Origin: Thiomicrorhabdus heinhorstiae
GTDB lineage: Bacteria > Pseudomonadota > Gammaproteobacteria > Thiomicrospirales > Thiomicrospiraceae
NCBI RefSeq assembly: GCF_013391765.2
Contig: NZ_JACBGI020000002.1
Span: forward strand, 156,911 to 220,910
Reading direction: 5' to 3'
DNA length: 64,000 nt
In this document: piece after piece, positions 39,406 to 49,051 of the stretch
How the letters are laid out: each line of letters begins with the position of its first letter
Numbering within the stretch: the stretch's first letter is position 1
Made by a program: the position numbers and the translations under genes
Notes under the pieces: model-generated
What the model was told of the DNA's origin: nothing
Databases searched by the model: none
What the model saw: the letters and a program-made list of their open reading frames with translations, nothing else

Positions 39406-40275
39406 ATGAAAAAAATCGTTATCCCAGTTGCCGGGCTTGGTTCCCGCTTTCTTCCCGCTACCAAAGCAATCCCTAAAGAGATGATTACTTTGGTTGACCA
39501 ACCGCTCATCCAATATGTGGTCACCGAAGCTGTCAGAGCCGGCTTTACCGACATCATTTTCGTCACCCATTCCTACAAGCAAGCCATCGAAAACCACTTC
39601 GACAAAAACTTCGAACTTGAAACTCTTCTGACTCAAGCCGGAAAAACTGCCCAATTGCAAAAATTGGCTGACATTATTCCCGAAGATATCAATATTGTGG
39701 CCGTTCGTCAGCCAACCGCTTTAGGTTTAGGGCATGCCGTTTTGTGCGCGGCTTCGGCAATCGGTGATGATGATTTTGCGGTACTATTACCGGACGTTAT
39801 TCTGAATGAAGAATCTCAAGATCTGAAAAACATGGTTGAGGCTTTTAAACGAAGTGGCCAAAGCCAGATTATGGTTGAACCGGTTCCAGAAAGCGAAGTG
39901 CATAAATACGGTATCGTTGACTGCTTAGGGCATGATTTATGTGGGCACGATTCATGCAAAATGGTAAACATCGTTGAAAAACCCAAGAGAGAAGAAGCCC
40001 CGTCCAACCTATCGGTAACCGGACGCTATATCCTCGATAACAGAATTTTAGAGATTCTTAAAACCACTCCTCGCGGAGCAGGTAACGAAATCCAATTGAC
40101 CGATGCCATCGCTCAATTAATGGATGAAAAAGGAGCAGAAGCCTACTGTCTTGGCGGAAAAAGCTACGACTGCGGAGACAAGCTAGGCTATCTGAAAGCA
40201 ACCGTTCAATTTGCACTCAAACATCCTGAACTGGGTGAAGAGTTTGCACAATGGTTAAAGAATTTTGAGATATGA
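39406..40275 (+). CDS. galU: UTP-glucose-1-phosphate uridylyltransferase
   Basis: A 289-residue nucleotidyltransferase that makes UDP-glucose from UTP and glucose-1-phosphate. The N-terminal nucleotide-binding block I-P-V-A-G-L-G-S-R-F-L-P-A-T-K and K-E-M signature are intact, as are the later V-E-K-P-K and the T-G-R-Y-I-L segments. It heads galU-pgi-(ugd-like)-manB; the stop overlaps the pgi start by four bases. It is divergent from the chemoreceptor. Confidence 0.97.
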   Translation: MKKIVIPVAGLGSRFLPATKAIPKEMITLVDQPLIQYVVTEAVRAGFTDIIFVTHSYKQAIENHFDKNFELETLLTQAGKTAQLQKLADIIPEDINIVAVRQPTALGLGHAVLCAASAIGDDDFAVLLPDVILNEESQDLKNMVEAFKRSGQSQIMVEPVPESEVHKYGIVDCLGHDLCGHDSCKMVNIVEKPKREEAPSNLSVTGRYILDNRILEILKTTPRGAGNEIQLTDAIAQLMDEKGAEAYCLGGKSYDCGDKLGYLKATVQFALKHPELGEEFAQWLKNFEI

Positions 40276-41837
40276 TCAACACCAACGCATTTCAAGTTTT
40301 ATCCCAACTGGCACCTGAGTATAAAAAAACGCACTTAAAGACACTGTTCAGTGATGGAAATCCGCGTTTTGACGAGTTTCACATTCATATTCCGGGAATG
40401 CTGTACGACTTCTCCAAGCAGAAAGTTGATCATAAAATCATCGACAATCTGCTGCAAATGGCAGATGAAATGCAGCTATCGGAATGGATAGAAAAACTAT
40501 TCAAAGGTGAAAAAATCAATACCTCCGAAGGCCGTGCCGCCTGGCACACCGCCTTAAGAGACATCGAAAACCCACTTCCTGAAGTGTCCGAACAGTGGAC
40601 AAAGATGGAAACCATCGTTAACGAACTACACAATAGACAGTTAAGAGGTTACGAAGGCAGTCCAATCACGGATGTTGTAAACATCGGTGTCGGTGGTAGC
40701 GACCTTGGGCCACTGATGGTGACGCATGCATTGGAAATGCAAAAACACCCTAAGGCTCCTCATCTCCATTTCGTATCCACTTTGGACGCCCGACAACTTG
40801 AACAGCTGTTAGTAGAATTAAACCCTGCTACAACGATTTTTGTGGTTGCTTCGAAGTCCTTCACAACCATCGACACCCTTTCCTTGGCAGACACGGCAAA
40901 ATTCTGGATACAACAAAGTACCGATTGTCCGAGGGCTTTACAACACCACTTTATCGGCATTTCGGCTAATCCTGCCAAGATGACCGAATGGGGTATCGCC
41001 GAAAATCTGCAACTCAACTTCTGGGACTGGGTTGGCGGCCGCTATTCCATGTGGTCATCCATCGGCTTGACTATTGCGCTTGAACTAGGCATGGAAGGTT
41101 TCAAATCATTGCTGGCGGGTGCCTATGCGATGGACACTCACTTCCGTACAGCGCCGTTCAAAGAAAATATTCCGGTAATGGTTGGGCTAATTGGCGTATG
41201 GAATACCAATTTCCTTGACCTTTCCGGACAAGCGATTCTTCCTTACGACTCTCGCTTGAAATATTTCGCCAGCTACCTTGAGCAGCTAGAGATGGAAAGT
41301 AACGGTAAACACGTACGACGTAACGGAGAAAAAACCAGTTACCGAACCTGCCCGATCCTGTGGGGTGAAGTTGGACCGAATGCGCAGCACGCTTTCTATC
41401 AATTGCTTCACCAAGGCACGGAAAGAGTCATGGCCGATTTTATCCTGTTTATCCACGGCCAAACTAAAAACGAACGCGGCCAGTTCCACCATAACCTAAA
41501 CATCGCCAACTGTCTGGCTCAAAGCCGGGCAATGATGGTTGGTCAGGATAGCGAAGACCCTAATAAAGTCTATCCTGGTGATCAGGTTTCGAACACGATT
41601 CTATTGAATGAAGTAGATGCCTATCAACTGGGAATGCTGGTAGCACTGTACGAACATAAAGTGTTTGTACAATCGGTGATGTGGGACATCAACCCATTTG
41701 ACCAATGGGGTGTTGAATTGGGTAAAAAAATCGCTCTCGACATCCTTAACCGTATTCAAACTTGCGATTCCGAAGGTCTGGATAGTTCAACCGTCGGTAT
41801 TCTAAAAACCATTTGGAAAGACAACAATGAATGTTAA
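40272..41837 (+). CDS. pgi: Glucose-6-phosphate isomerase
   Basis: A 521-residue PGI, shorter than the E. coli enzyme (about 549) but complete. It has G-V-G-G-S-D-L-G-P near residue 140, the V-A-S-K-S-F-T-T segment (about 192-199), G-G-R-Y-S-M-W-S-S-I-G and the C-terminal block D-Q-W-G-V-E-L-G-K. It interconverts glucose-6-phosphate and fructose-6-phosphate, linking central metabolism to sugar-nucleotide supply. It overlaps the previous gene by four bases and the next by eleven. Confidence 0.96.
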   Translation: MINTNAFQVLSQLAPEYKKTHLKTLFSDGNPRFDEFHIHIPGMLYDFSKQKVDHKIIDNLLQMADEMQLSEWIEKLFKGEKINTSEGRAAWHTALRDIENPLPEVSEQWTKMETIVNELHNRQLRGYEGSPITDVVNIGVGGSDLGPLMVTHALEMQKHPKAPHLHFVSTLDARQLEQLLVELNPATTIFVVASKSFTTIDTLSLADTAKFWIQQSTDCPRALQHHFIGISANPAKMTEWGIAENLQLNFWDWVGGRYSMWSSIGLTIALELGMEGFKSLLAGAYAMDTHFRTAPFKENIPVMVGLIGVWNTNFLDLSGQAILPYDSRLKYFASYLEQLEMESNGKHVRRNGEKTSYRTCPILWGEVGPNAQHAFYQLLHQGTERVMADFILFIHGQTKNERGQFHHNLNIANCLAQSRAMMVGQDSEDPNKVYPGDQVSNTILLNEVDAYQLGMLVALYEHKVFVQSVMWDINPFDQWGVELGKKIALDILNRIQTCDSEGLDSSTVGILKTIWKDNNEC

Positions 41838-43071
41838 TGTATTCGGCTCCAATATCAGCGCGATGGTCTGTGCGGCGTGCCTGGCCGAAACCGGTAACCA
41901 AGTCACCCTTGTCGGCCAACCTAAAACGGGCAGCCCGGAACCGGGATTATCCAAGTTAATCGGCGAACAGACGGCCAGCGGGCGCTTAAACATCTCTTCG
42001 GATTACGATCTGGAAGCAGATGTTCACATCCTGTCTCTTAGTGCCGACAAAGATAAAAAAGCTCTGGAAATCGCCGAGCGACTATCCGATTCAGCTAATC
42101 CCGACCATTGCCTGATTATTCGTTCTAATTTGGATTTAAAAACCATTCAAGAAATCGAGCGTAAAGCCAATATGCCGGTGATTGTTAACCCTGATTTCAC
42201 GGCCGAAGGGCAGGCAATCAGCGGGTTCCAAAAACCGGATCGTATTATTGTCGGCTCTGACGACGAGAAAGCGCTAAAACGTTTTAAATTGCTATTTGCA
42301 CCATTCAACCGAAACCGCGATATCTTTATTCAGATGACACCGCAGGCAGCGGTTTTGACCAAATATGCCACTAACGTGCTGATCGCAACTCGAATCAGCC
42401 TTATGAATGAACTTGCCCGCGTTGCCGAAAGTACCCACGCAGATATCGAAGAAATCCGTCAGGGGCTGGGAAGTGACAAACGAATCGGCTTTACCTACCT
42501 CTATCCTGGAATCGGCTTCGGCGGTGTACACCTCTCACGCGATCTGCAGAGAATGCAAAAATTGCTTGATAAGTCCGGTTCACAACAAGGCTTATTAAAA
42601 ACCGTTTACGATATCAACCAACAGCAAAAAGAACTGTTGTTCCGCAAGGCATGGCAACATTACCGCTGCGAATTGGACGGTCGGCATATCGCTATGTGGG
42701 GGGTTACCTATAAACCGAACTCAAGTGTTATTAAAGAAGCACCAAGTCTGACGCTAATTGAAGCCTTCATACATCAGGGCTGTCACCTGCATCTTTACGA
42801 TCCGAACCTTGGCAGCAGCTTCCACAATTGGGTTAACAAGACTTTTGATGCTGCGCAACAAGCGCGTATTCATATTCATCTGGATATGTATGAAGCGATT
42901 CGTAACACCGATGCACTGTGTGTTACGACGGAAGCAAAACTATTCTGGTCACCTGATTTAAAACGCCTGAAGGAAAACATGAATGTACCAATGATCCTTG
43001 ATGGACGTAATATTTACGACAAGCAATGGATGGAAGAAGAAGGCATGATTTACTATGGCGTCGGTCGTTAG
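41827..43071 (+). CDS. Degenerate UDP-glucose/GDP-mannose dehydrogenase homologue
   Basis: A 414-residue protein aligned throughout with the UDP-glucose 6-dehydrogenase family: N-terminal Rossmann domain, central helices with K-Y-A-T-N (Lys179, Asn183, both conserved), and a C-terminal nucleotide-sugar domain. Key residues are changed. The family G-x-G-x-x-G reads G-S-N-I-S-A (residues 7-12), and the acidic residue ending strand 2 is Gly30. S-T-V reads S-N-L (100-102), the N-P-E-F glutamate is Asp123, and the catalytic cysteine in G-F-G-G-x-C is His235 (G-F-G-G-V-H). The second-domain T-D-D is S-S-V. These changes argue against normal NAD-dependent oxidation. The frame is uninterrupted and length normal, so it is under some selection. 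It lies in the galU operon; a regulatory or binding role is possible. Confidence 0.85.
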   Translation: MNVNVFGSNISAMVCAACLAETGNQVTLVGQPKTGSPEPGLSKLIGEQTASGRLNISSDYDLEADVHILSLSADKDKKALEIAERLSDSANPDHCLIIRSNLDLKTIQEIERKANMPVIVNPDFTAEGQAISGFQKPDRIIVGSDDEKALKRFKLLFAPFNRNRDIFIQMTPQAAVLTKYATNVLIATRISLMNELARVAESTHADIEEIRQGLGSDKRIGFTYLYPGIGFGGVHLSRDLQRMQKLLDKSGSQQGLLKTVYDINQQQKELLFRKAWQHYRCELDGRHIAMWGVTYKPNSSVIKEAPSLTLIEAFIHQGCHLHLYDPNLGSSFHNWVNKTFDAAQQARIHIHLDMYEAIRNTDALCVTTEAKLFWSPDLKRLKENMNVPMILDGRNIYDKQWMEEEGMIYYGVGR

Positions 43072-43121
43072 TAGTTCTTTTTGTTCTTTGAATATTTTTT
43101 AATTTTTAGGTAACTATTTTC

Positions 43122-44480
43122 ATGTCAAACAAAAAACTTTCCGCTTTTAAAGCCTACGATATTCGCGGTCAAGTTCCGGATGATTTAAACGAAGAACTTG
43201 CTTACAAAATCGGCCGAGCCTATGCTAGTGAATTCAACCCGAAAACTGTCGTAGTCGGTCACGACATCCGCTTGGAAAGCCCTGGATTATCCGATGCCCT
43301 GTGCAGCGGCTTAATGGATAGTGGTGTGGATATTTTTCACCTGGGACTATGCGGAACCGAAGAGGTTTACTTCGCAACCAGCCACTATCAAACCGATGGC
43401 GGCATTATGATCACTGCCAGCCATAACCCGAAAGGGAACAACGGCATGAAGCTGGTCAGCAAAGGGTCGGCACCGATTAGCGGCGACTCAGGTCTGAAAG
43501 AAATGGAACAGCGAATTATTGAAGATAACTTCGCACCACTCACCGACCGGAAAGGTCAATTTTCCGAGAAGCATGACAAAACGGCTTATGTCGAGCATCT
43601 ACTCGGCTATGTCGAACTAGATGCATTAAAGCCGTTTAAATTTGTTGTCAACGCTGGAAACGGTGCTGCAGGTCCGACTTTTGATGAAATTGAAAAACAC
43701 CTCCCTTTCAAAATCATTAAAGTTCACCATCAGGCTGACGGCAACTTCCCTAATGGTATTCCGAACCCGATGATCATCGAAAATCGTACTGCCACTTCGG
43801 ATGCCGTTATTGAAGAAAACGCCGATATGGGAATTGCTTGGGACGGCGATTTCGACCGCTGCTTCCTTTTTGACAATCAAGGTAACTTCATCGAAGGTTA
43901 CTACCTGGTCGGCCTACTGGCTGAAACACTACTGGCAAAACATCCCGGCGGGAAAATCGTACATGACCCGCGTTTGACTTGGAACACCATCGAGCAAGTG
44001 GAACAAGCCGGAGGTGTACCGATTCTGTCAAAAACCGGACACGCTTTTATCAAAGAGCGTATGCGCATTGAAGATGCGATTTATGGCGGCGAAATGTCGG
44101 CACACCATTACTTCCGCGATTTCGCCTATTGTGACAGCGGAATGATTCCATGGTTGTTGATTGCCGAACTCATGAGCAAAAGCGGTAAAACACTGAATGA
44201 ATTAATTGAAGAACGAGCGGCGGCCTATCCATGCAGCGGCGAGATCAATTATCGGGTGAAAGACAGTGCGGCAATCATTGCTCGCGTGGAAGAATTCTAT
44301 GCAACGCAGGATCCGCAGATTGACCGTACCGACGGATTAAGTATGGAATTTCCGACCTGGCGCATGAATATCCGTCTTTCCAATACAGAACCGCTTTTAA
44401 GACTGAATGTCGAATCTCGCGGCGAAAAAGATTTGGTATGGGCTAAGGTTGAAGAAATTGAAAGCATGATCAACGCTTAA
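43122..44480 (+). CDS. manB: Phosphomannomutase/phosphoglucomutase
   Basis: A 452-residue alpha-D-phosphohexomutase. The phosphoserine loop T-A-S-H-N-P (Ser100), metal loop W-D-G-D-F-D-R (about residues 241-247), sugar-specificity loop G-G-E-M-S-A-H-H (about 322-329) and the C-terminal phosphate loop S-N-T-E-P are all intact. The last two closely resemble CpsG/ManB of E. coli. It converts mannose-6-phosphate to mannose-1-phosphate and may also act on glucose phosphates, supplying GDP-mannose or glucose-1-phosphate for GalU. Last gene of the operon before a strong terminator. Confidence 0.93.
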   Translation: MSNKKLSAFKAYDIRGQVPDDLNEELAYKIGRAYASEFNPKTVVVGHDIRLESPGLSDALCSGLMDSGVDIFHLGLCGTEEVYFATSHYQTDGGIMITASHNPKGNNGMKLVSKGSAPISGDSGLKEMEQRIIEDNFAPLTDRKGQFSEKHDKTAYVEHLLGYVELDALKPFKFVVNAGNGAAGPTFDEIEKHLPFKIIKVHHQADGNFPNGIPNPMIIENRTATSDAVIEENADMGIAWDGDFDRCFLFDNQGNFIEGYYLVGLLAETLLAKHPGGKIVHDPRLTWNTIEQVEQAGGVPILSKTGHAFIKERMRIEDAIYGGEMSAHHYFRDFAYCDSGMIPWLLIAELMSKSGKTLNELIEERAAAYPCSGEINYRVKDSAAIIARVEEFYATQDPQIDRTDGLSMEFPTWRMNIRLSNTEPLLRLNVESRGEKDLVWAKVEEIESMINA

Positions 44481-44504
44481 AATTTCAGACTAACCGCTCT
44501 TAAC

Positions 44505-44545
44505 AAAAAGCCGGTAAATAGATTTCCTATTTACCGGCTTTTTAT
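44505..44545. terminator. Terminator of the galU-pgi-manB operon
   Basis: A long perfect stem AAAAAGCCGGTAAATA/TATTTACCGGCTTTTT, 24 bases after the manB stop. A and T tracts on both sides let it serve the convergent lptF-lptG transcript too. Confidence 0.93.
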
Positions 44546-44572
44546 TGCACTAATTTCACCGATAACGCCATA

Positions 44573-45667
44573 TTAACGCGTTCTTTGCATCCAGAAAATG
44601 GCGATCAACAGTAAGACCAGCGCTGGCGAAAAAGCCCCCAACATAACCGGCCAGTGATAAACCACGCTTAAATTTCCAAGTAATTGATTGAGTAAATGAA
44701 ACCCCATTCCAATCAATACACCGAAAAAGACCCTCTGTCCCATACTGACCTGGCGCATCGAACCGAAAATTAGCGGGAAGACGATAGAAATCATGGCTAC
44801 CACCACCAACGGCATGGCGGCTTTTTTCCAGAAAGCCAATTCATAGTCACCGGCATCCAAATCGTTTTCCTTCAAAAAATTAATATATTGATAGAGATCC
44901 CAAACTCCAAGATAGCGAGTTTCCAAATCAAGCTTAACGAAATCCTCCGGCCCCAAAGGCAAACTCCCGCTCGATTCATCAAACAAACTCTGCTGCAAAC
45001 TCAAACGTGGCGGAAAATCTTTTACCGGAGAATCCGTCCACTTTAACTCACTATTCTTGGTATCGTAAAAAGCCCAGGAACCATTACGAAAACGTGCCTT
45101 GGCAACTTTTTCAAACCCGCTTATCTGATTTCCCTGTAGGCGATAGAAAGTTAAATCGCGTAATTCATTTTGCGAGATGACCTGTCCGATATGGATGTAC
45201 TCACTATCCTGACGTACCCAGAACCCCTGACCACTACCGACGGCAATATCCTTATTTAACGCTTCCGCACGCATTTTCACCGCATAAGCCTCACTTTGCG
45301 GTGCCAACCACTCTCCTAAAGACGCAATCACCAGCCACATCAGCAACGCGGTTTTCAACACCGCCCACAAAATACGTTTAATAGACCAACCTGTCACACG
45401 TAAAACCGTTAATTCGGAACGATTTGCAAGCCCCCCTAGCCCCATCAAAGTACCGATTAGAAGTGCAATCGGAAAAATTTCATAGCCGTAGACAGGCACT
45501 TTGAGCAGGGTATATAACACTCCCTTTGACAGGGTATAACCATCGGAAAGTTTGCCTAGTTGGTTCATAAACTCAAAAAAAGACAGAATGACCAGCAAAA
45601 CCAACATGACCAGAATGGTATGCAGCAGAACCGTTTGCCCTAGATAGCGTTCGATTCGATTCATCAT
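44573..45667 (-). CDS. lptG: LPS export permease LptG
   Basis: A 364-residue YjgP/YjgQ family permease: three N-terminal membrane helices, a periplasmic beta-jellyroll (about residues 125-270), then three C-terminal helices. Together with LptF and the LptB dimer it extracts LPS from the inner membrane. It is the second gene of the lptF-lptG pair (four-base overlap), which identifies it as LptG by order. Confidence 0.93.
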   Translation of the reverse strand: MMNRIERYLGQTVLLHTILVMLVLLVILSFFEFMNQLGKLSDGYTLSKGVLYTLLKVPVYGYEIFPIALLIGTLMGLGGLANRSELTVLRVTGWSIKRILWAVLKTALLMWLVIASLGEWLAPQSEAYAVKMRAEALNKDIAVGSGQGFWVRQDSEYIHIGQVISQNELRDLTFYRLQGNQISGFEKVAKARFRNGSWAFYDTKNSELKWTDSPVKDFPPRLSLQQSLFDESSGSLPLGPEDFVKLDLETRYLGVWDLYQYINFLKENDLDAGDYELAFWKKAAMPLVVVAMISIVFPLIFGSMRQVSMGQRVFFGVLIGMGFHLLNQLLGNLSVVYHWPVMLGAFSPALVLLLIAIFWMQRTR

Positions 45668-46767
45668 TTGCTGCTACCTCCGAAGCTCAGTCCCTTTCTC
45701 TGTAAAGCAGAAACCTCGGGCATCGGAATGGTCTTCTGCCATAAAGCCCAAACAAGATAGAGTGCGGGAATCGGCCACAGTCCAATCCAGTTAGGCCAAG
45801 CACCTTCCTTCATCAAATCCTGACCGTACACCAGCAATTGGTTATAGACAATATAAGCAACCAGCGCGACAAATAACTTGGCAAAACGCCCTTCACGCGG
45901 ATTGGATTTACTCAACTTTAGTCCAAGAAGTCCAAATACCAGTAAACCAACCGGAGTCACCAGACGCCATTGTAAAGTCGCCTGATCCTGTAAGTGATCC
46001 GAATGCCACAATTCACTTGTCGCCGCTTCAAATTTACTCGGTTTGGCAGCTGCGATCGACAGTGCCGGCAGCACGCTTTCAAAACGACTGAAGGTCTGAA
46101 CTTGCAGTTCATCAGTATCACTTCCCAGACCGCGGTAACTCCAACCGGATTCCAAACGCAAAATAATCTGGTTCTGCTGCTGAATAAAACGTCCTTTCTC
46201 TGCCACCAAAACCCAAGGAATTTCTTCGTCACCATATTGGATCCAGACGCCCTTCATCCCCCCTTTCGCATCGATGGTTTTTGCGTACAGCACCCCGGCT
46301 GCATTCGGCAGCACATTAAATTTTCCGGGAATTAAACCGGCAACAGGAGAAATCTCTTGGGCTTCTCGAATTAGTTCTCGTTCGGTTTGATAGCTCCAAG
46401 GTGTCACATATAATGTGATCCACGCCGTAAAAATCACCAAAGGGATGAAAAACCAAGCAACCAGCTTCTTGAAATACCCGCTGGATATCCCACAACTTTG
46501 CAAGACCACCATCTCCTGGTCTTGATACATTCTTCCAAATACCAGCAATACGCTGATTAAAGCCACCAGAGGTAGCAGGATTTCCAAAGCTGCCGGAATT
46601 TTTAAGAATAAGACCTGCAATACCACCGATGCCGGCAACTTCCCTTCCACCGCCATCGCCAGCAGTTTGGTCGCTTCGGTACCAAATGCGATCAGTAACA
46701 ACACGATTAAGACCGCCAAAAAGGTCGCGCTTAATTCTTTCATTAAAGTCTTATCGAGAATTCGCAA
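45664..46767 (-). CDS. lptF: LPS export permease LptF
   Basis: A 367-residue YjgP/YjgQ family permease, with the same six-helix plus periplasmic-domain layout as LptG. It starts with TTG rather than ATG: GGAGAG lies eight bases upstream of the TTG, and the first in-frame ATG would remove the conserved N-terminal helix start (R-I-L-D-K-T-L). Divergent from pepA, with a 230-base gap between them, as in E. coli (lptF//pepA). Confidence 0.93.
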   Translation of the reverse strand: MRILDKTLMKELSATFLAVLIVLLLIAFGTEATKLLAMAVEGKLPASVVLQVLFLKIPAALEILLPLVALISVLLVFGRMYQDQEMVVLQSCGISSGYFKKLVAWFFIPLVIFTAWITLYVTPWSYQTERELIREAQEISPVAGLIPGKFNVLPNAAGVLYAKTIDAKGGMKGVWIQYGDEEIPWVLVAEKGRFIQQQNQIILRLESGWSYRGLGSDTDELQVQTFSRFESVLPALSIAAAKPSKFEAATSELWHSDHLQDQATLQWRLVTPVGLLVFGLLGLKLSKSNPREGRFAKLFVALVAYIVYNQLLVYGQDLMKEGAWPNWIGLWPIPALYLVWALWQKTIPMPEVSALQRKGLSFGGSSK

Positions 46768-46999
46768 ATCGGGTCTCTCCGCGTTAGAATAAAGGTAACT
46801 TTCTTAAAATACTTTAAACCGTCGAACCTTGTGAATCGGAAATGGGTAAGGTTTTTAACCTGATTTCTCAAATGCCCATTATACAAACAAAGCTGATCGT
46901 TCTTGCTGTTCATAGCCGCCTGCCAGCTTTTTATTACTTCCGGTCACGCGCTCAAGACGAAATTATGACATAACCGACTAGAGTTCAGGTACACACTGC

Positions 47000-48475
47000 A
47001 TGAAATCCATTCAATTTCAATTCCAAACCAATTTACAAAATATCGATACACTCCTGATTCCGGTTGACCAACAAGGTCAGCTTTCAGAAAGCCTAAAAGC
47101 GCTGCCGGACTTTGCCGCGATTCAAGCCATCAGTTCTGAACTGTTCGAAAACAGCGATTTTTCCGGCAAGGCCGGCAAAACACAGCTGCTTATTGCTCCA
47201 GCGGGGATCGATGCTCGCCGTCTGATTCTGGTCGGAATTGGCGACGCCGAAAAACTTTCTGCAAAAACCTATTTGAGCTGCATAAAATCCGCGGCTTCGG
47301 CCTTGGATCACTGTGGAGCCTTATCGGTGCTGAATGCCTTGCCGCTAGTCTACCCGGCTGATCGCGACCTGAACTGGTCTCTAACACAAAACACCCAAGA
47401 ATTCCAACGCAGCTTCTACGACTATAGCCATGAAAGTCGTGGCGAACATACCCCAAAAGATCCGAAACTGGAGAGCATGAGCTTTCCTTGCGAGGAAAAG
47501 CAAAGTGTTGTCGAGCAGGGTCAGGCAACCGCATTCGGAATGGCATTAACTCAGGATTTGGCCAATATGCCGAGTAACTTCTGTACTCCAAGCTATCTGG
47601 CTGAAACGGCACAGCAGCTTGCCGAGGAATACGGCTTCGAGTTGGAAGTGCTTGAGCGTGAACAGATGATCGAAATGGGCATGGGTTCTTTTATGGCCGT
47701 TGCCCAAGGCACCGACACCCCTCCTAAAATGATTTCTCTCAGTTACCACGGTGGCGGGGACGAAGCGCCAATCGCTTTGGTCGGAAAAGGGGTAACTTTC
47801 GATACCGGCGGCATCTCCCTGAAACCGGGGGCTGCGATGGATGAAATGAAATATGACATGGGTGGTGCCGCAACCGTCCTGGGTGTTTTTAAAGCCCTTG
47901 GGCAACTTAAACCAGCAATCAATGTAGTCGGCGTTATTCCGGCAACGGAAAACATGCCTTCCGGCAATGCAATCAAGCCGGGCGATGTCGTCACCTCTTT
48001 ATCCGGACAAACCATTGAAATCCTTAACACCGATGCCGAAGGGCGCCTAATCCTGTGCGATGCCTTGACTTACGCTCAACAAAAATTCCAGCCGGCCAAA
48101 ATTATCAATATGGCAACTCTGACCGGTGCCTGTATTATCGCTCTAGGTCACCACGTTTCCGGTTTAATGGCGAACGACCAGGCTCTTGCCGACGATCTGT
48201 TGCAAGCGGGGCAGAATACCTATGATCGTTTCTGGCAATTACCTCTCGGCGAAGAGTGGGATGAACAATTGAAGTCCAACTTTGCCGACATGGCCAACAT
48301 CGGCGGGCGCACGGCAGGTACGATTACTGCGGGCCAATTCCTGGCTCGCTTCACCAAAGACCTGCCATGGGCGCATTTGGATATTGCCGGAACCGTTTGG
48401 GTCAGTGGCGACAATAAAGGTGCTACCGGCCGACCTGTACCGGCGCTGGTCGAGTTTTTGATGGCGCAAGCCTAA
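47000..48475 (+). CDS. pepA: Leucyl aminopeptidase PepA
   Basis: A 491-residue M17 aminopeptidase. The catalytic domain holds the signature N-T-D-A-E-G-R-L and the metal/active-site blocks G-K-G-V-T-F-D-T-G-G-I-S-L-K-P (Lys and Asp ligands), M-K-Y-D-M-G-G-A and the G-G-R-T-A-G segment. PepA also acts as an accessory DNA-binding protein in some gammaproteobacteria. holC follows after 19 bases, as in E. coli. Confidence 0.96.
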   Translation: MKSIQFQFQTNLQNIDTLLIPVDQQGQLSESLKALPDFAAIQAISSELFENSDFSGKAGKTQLLIAPAGIDARRLILVGIGDAEKLSAKTYLSCIKSAASALDHCGALSVLNALPLVYPADRDLNWSLTQNTQEFQRSFYDYSHESRGEHTPKDPKLESMSFPCEEKQSVVEQGQATAFGMALTQDLANMPSNFCTPSYLAETAQQLAEEYGFELEVLEREQMIEMGMGSFMAVAQGTDTPPKMISLSYHGGGDEAPIALVGKGVTFDTGGISLKPGAAMDEMKYDMGGAATVLGVFKALGQLKPAINVVGVIPATENMPSGNAIKPGDVVTSLSGQTIEILNTDAEGRLILCDALTYAQQKFQPAKIINMATLTGACIIALGHHVSGLMANDQALADDLLQAGQNTYDRFWQLPLGEEWDEQLKSNFADMANIGGRTAGTITAGQFLARFTKDLPWAHLDIAGTVWVSGDNKGATGRPVPALVEFLMAQA

Positions 48476-48494
48476 AAGAGACGGCTGTAAAAAA

Positions 48495-48923
48495 ATGAGT
48501 GGACAACAAGATGTTCTATTTTATGTTTTAAACAGCCATTTGCCGCAGGAACGCGAAGCATTCCTGCATAAACTGGTCAATAAAATATGGCAGGAACGCC
48601 GCCAATGCGATGTTCGTTTTGAAACGTTGGATGATGCCAGACGCTATGATCTTGCATTATGGGATTTCAAACCGCAGAGCTTTATTCCGCATGGAATCGG
48701 CAAGCACCACTCATCAATCCGCTTGTATGACGGGAACATCGCCGAATCTCGCGGCGATGTCCTGATCAACCTTCACCCACAGTTTTTTGATAACTTTAAG
48801 CTTTATCGCCGAACCATCGAAGTTTTGGATCAATCGGAGTACCTGATTCAAATGGGACGGGAGCGCTGGAAGGCTTATAAGCAGCATGGCATACAGCCAA
48901 CCGTTCACAAAATCGGTTTTTAA
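48495..48923 (+). CDS. holC: DNA polymerase III subunit chi
   Basis: A 142-residue HolC-family protein. The chi subunit joins the clamp loader to single-strand-binding protein through psi. The family segment W-D-F-K-P-Q-S-F-I-P-H (about residues 56-66) and D-V-L-I-N-L is visible. It lies immediately after pepA, as in E. coli (pepA-holC-valS); valS does not follow here. Confidence 0.9.
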   Translation: MSGQQDVLFYVLNSHLPQEREAFLHKLVNKIWQERRQCDVRFETLDDARRYDLALWDFKPQSFIPHGIGKHHSSIRLYDGNIAESRGDVLINLHPQFFDNFKLYRRTIEVLDQSEYLIQMGRERWKAYKQHGIQPTVHKIGF

Positions 48924-49051
48924 ACCGGTTAGTAAATCATTCGCTTCTTTCTAATAATGGTATTTTCTCTAAAACTTCATTAACCGCGGATAGGCCTTTT
49001 CTGCGATAATGGGGCTTTTCAGTCCGCGTGGTTTGCTCTAAACTCATATCA

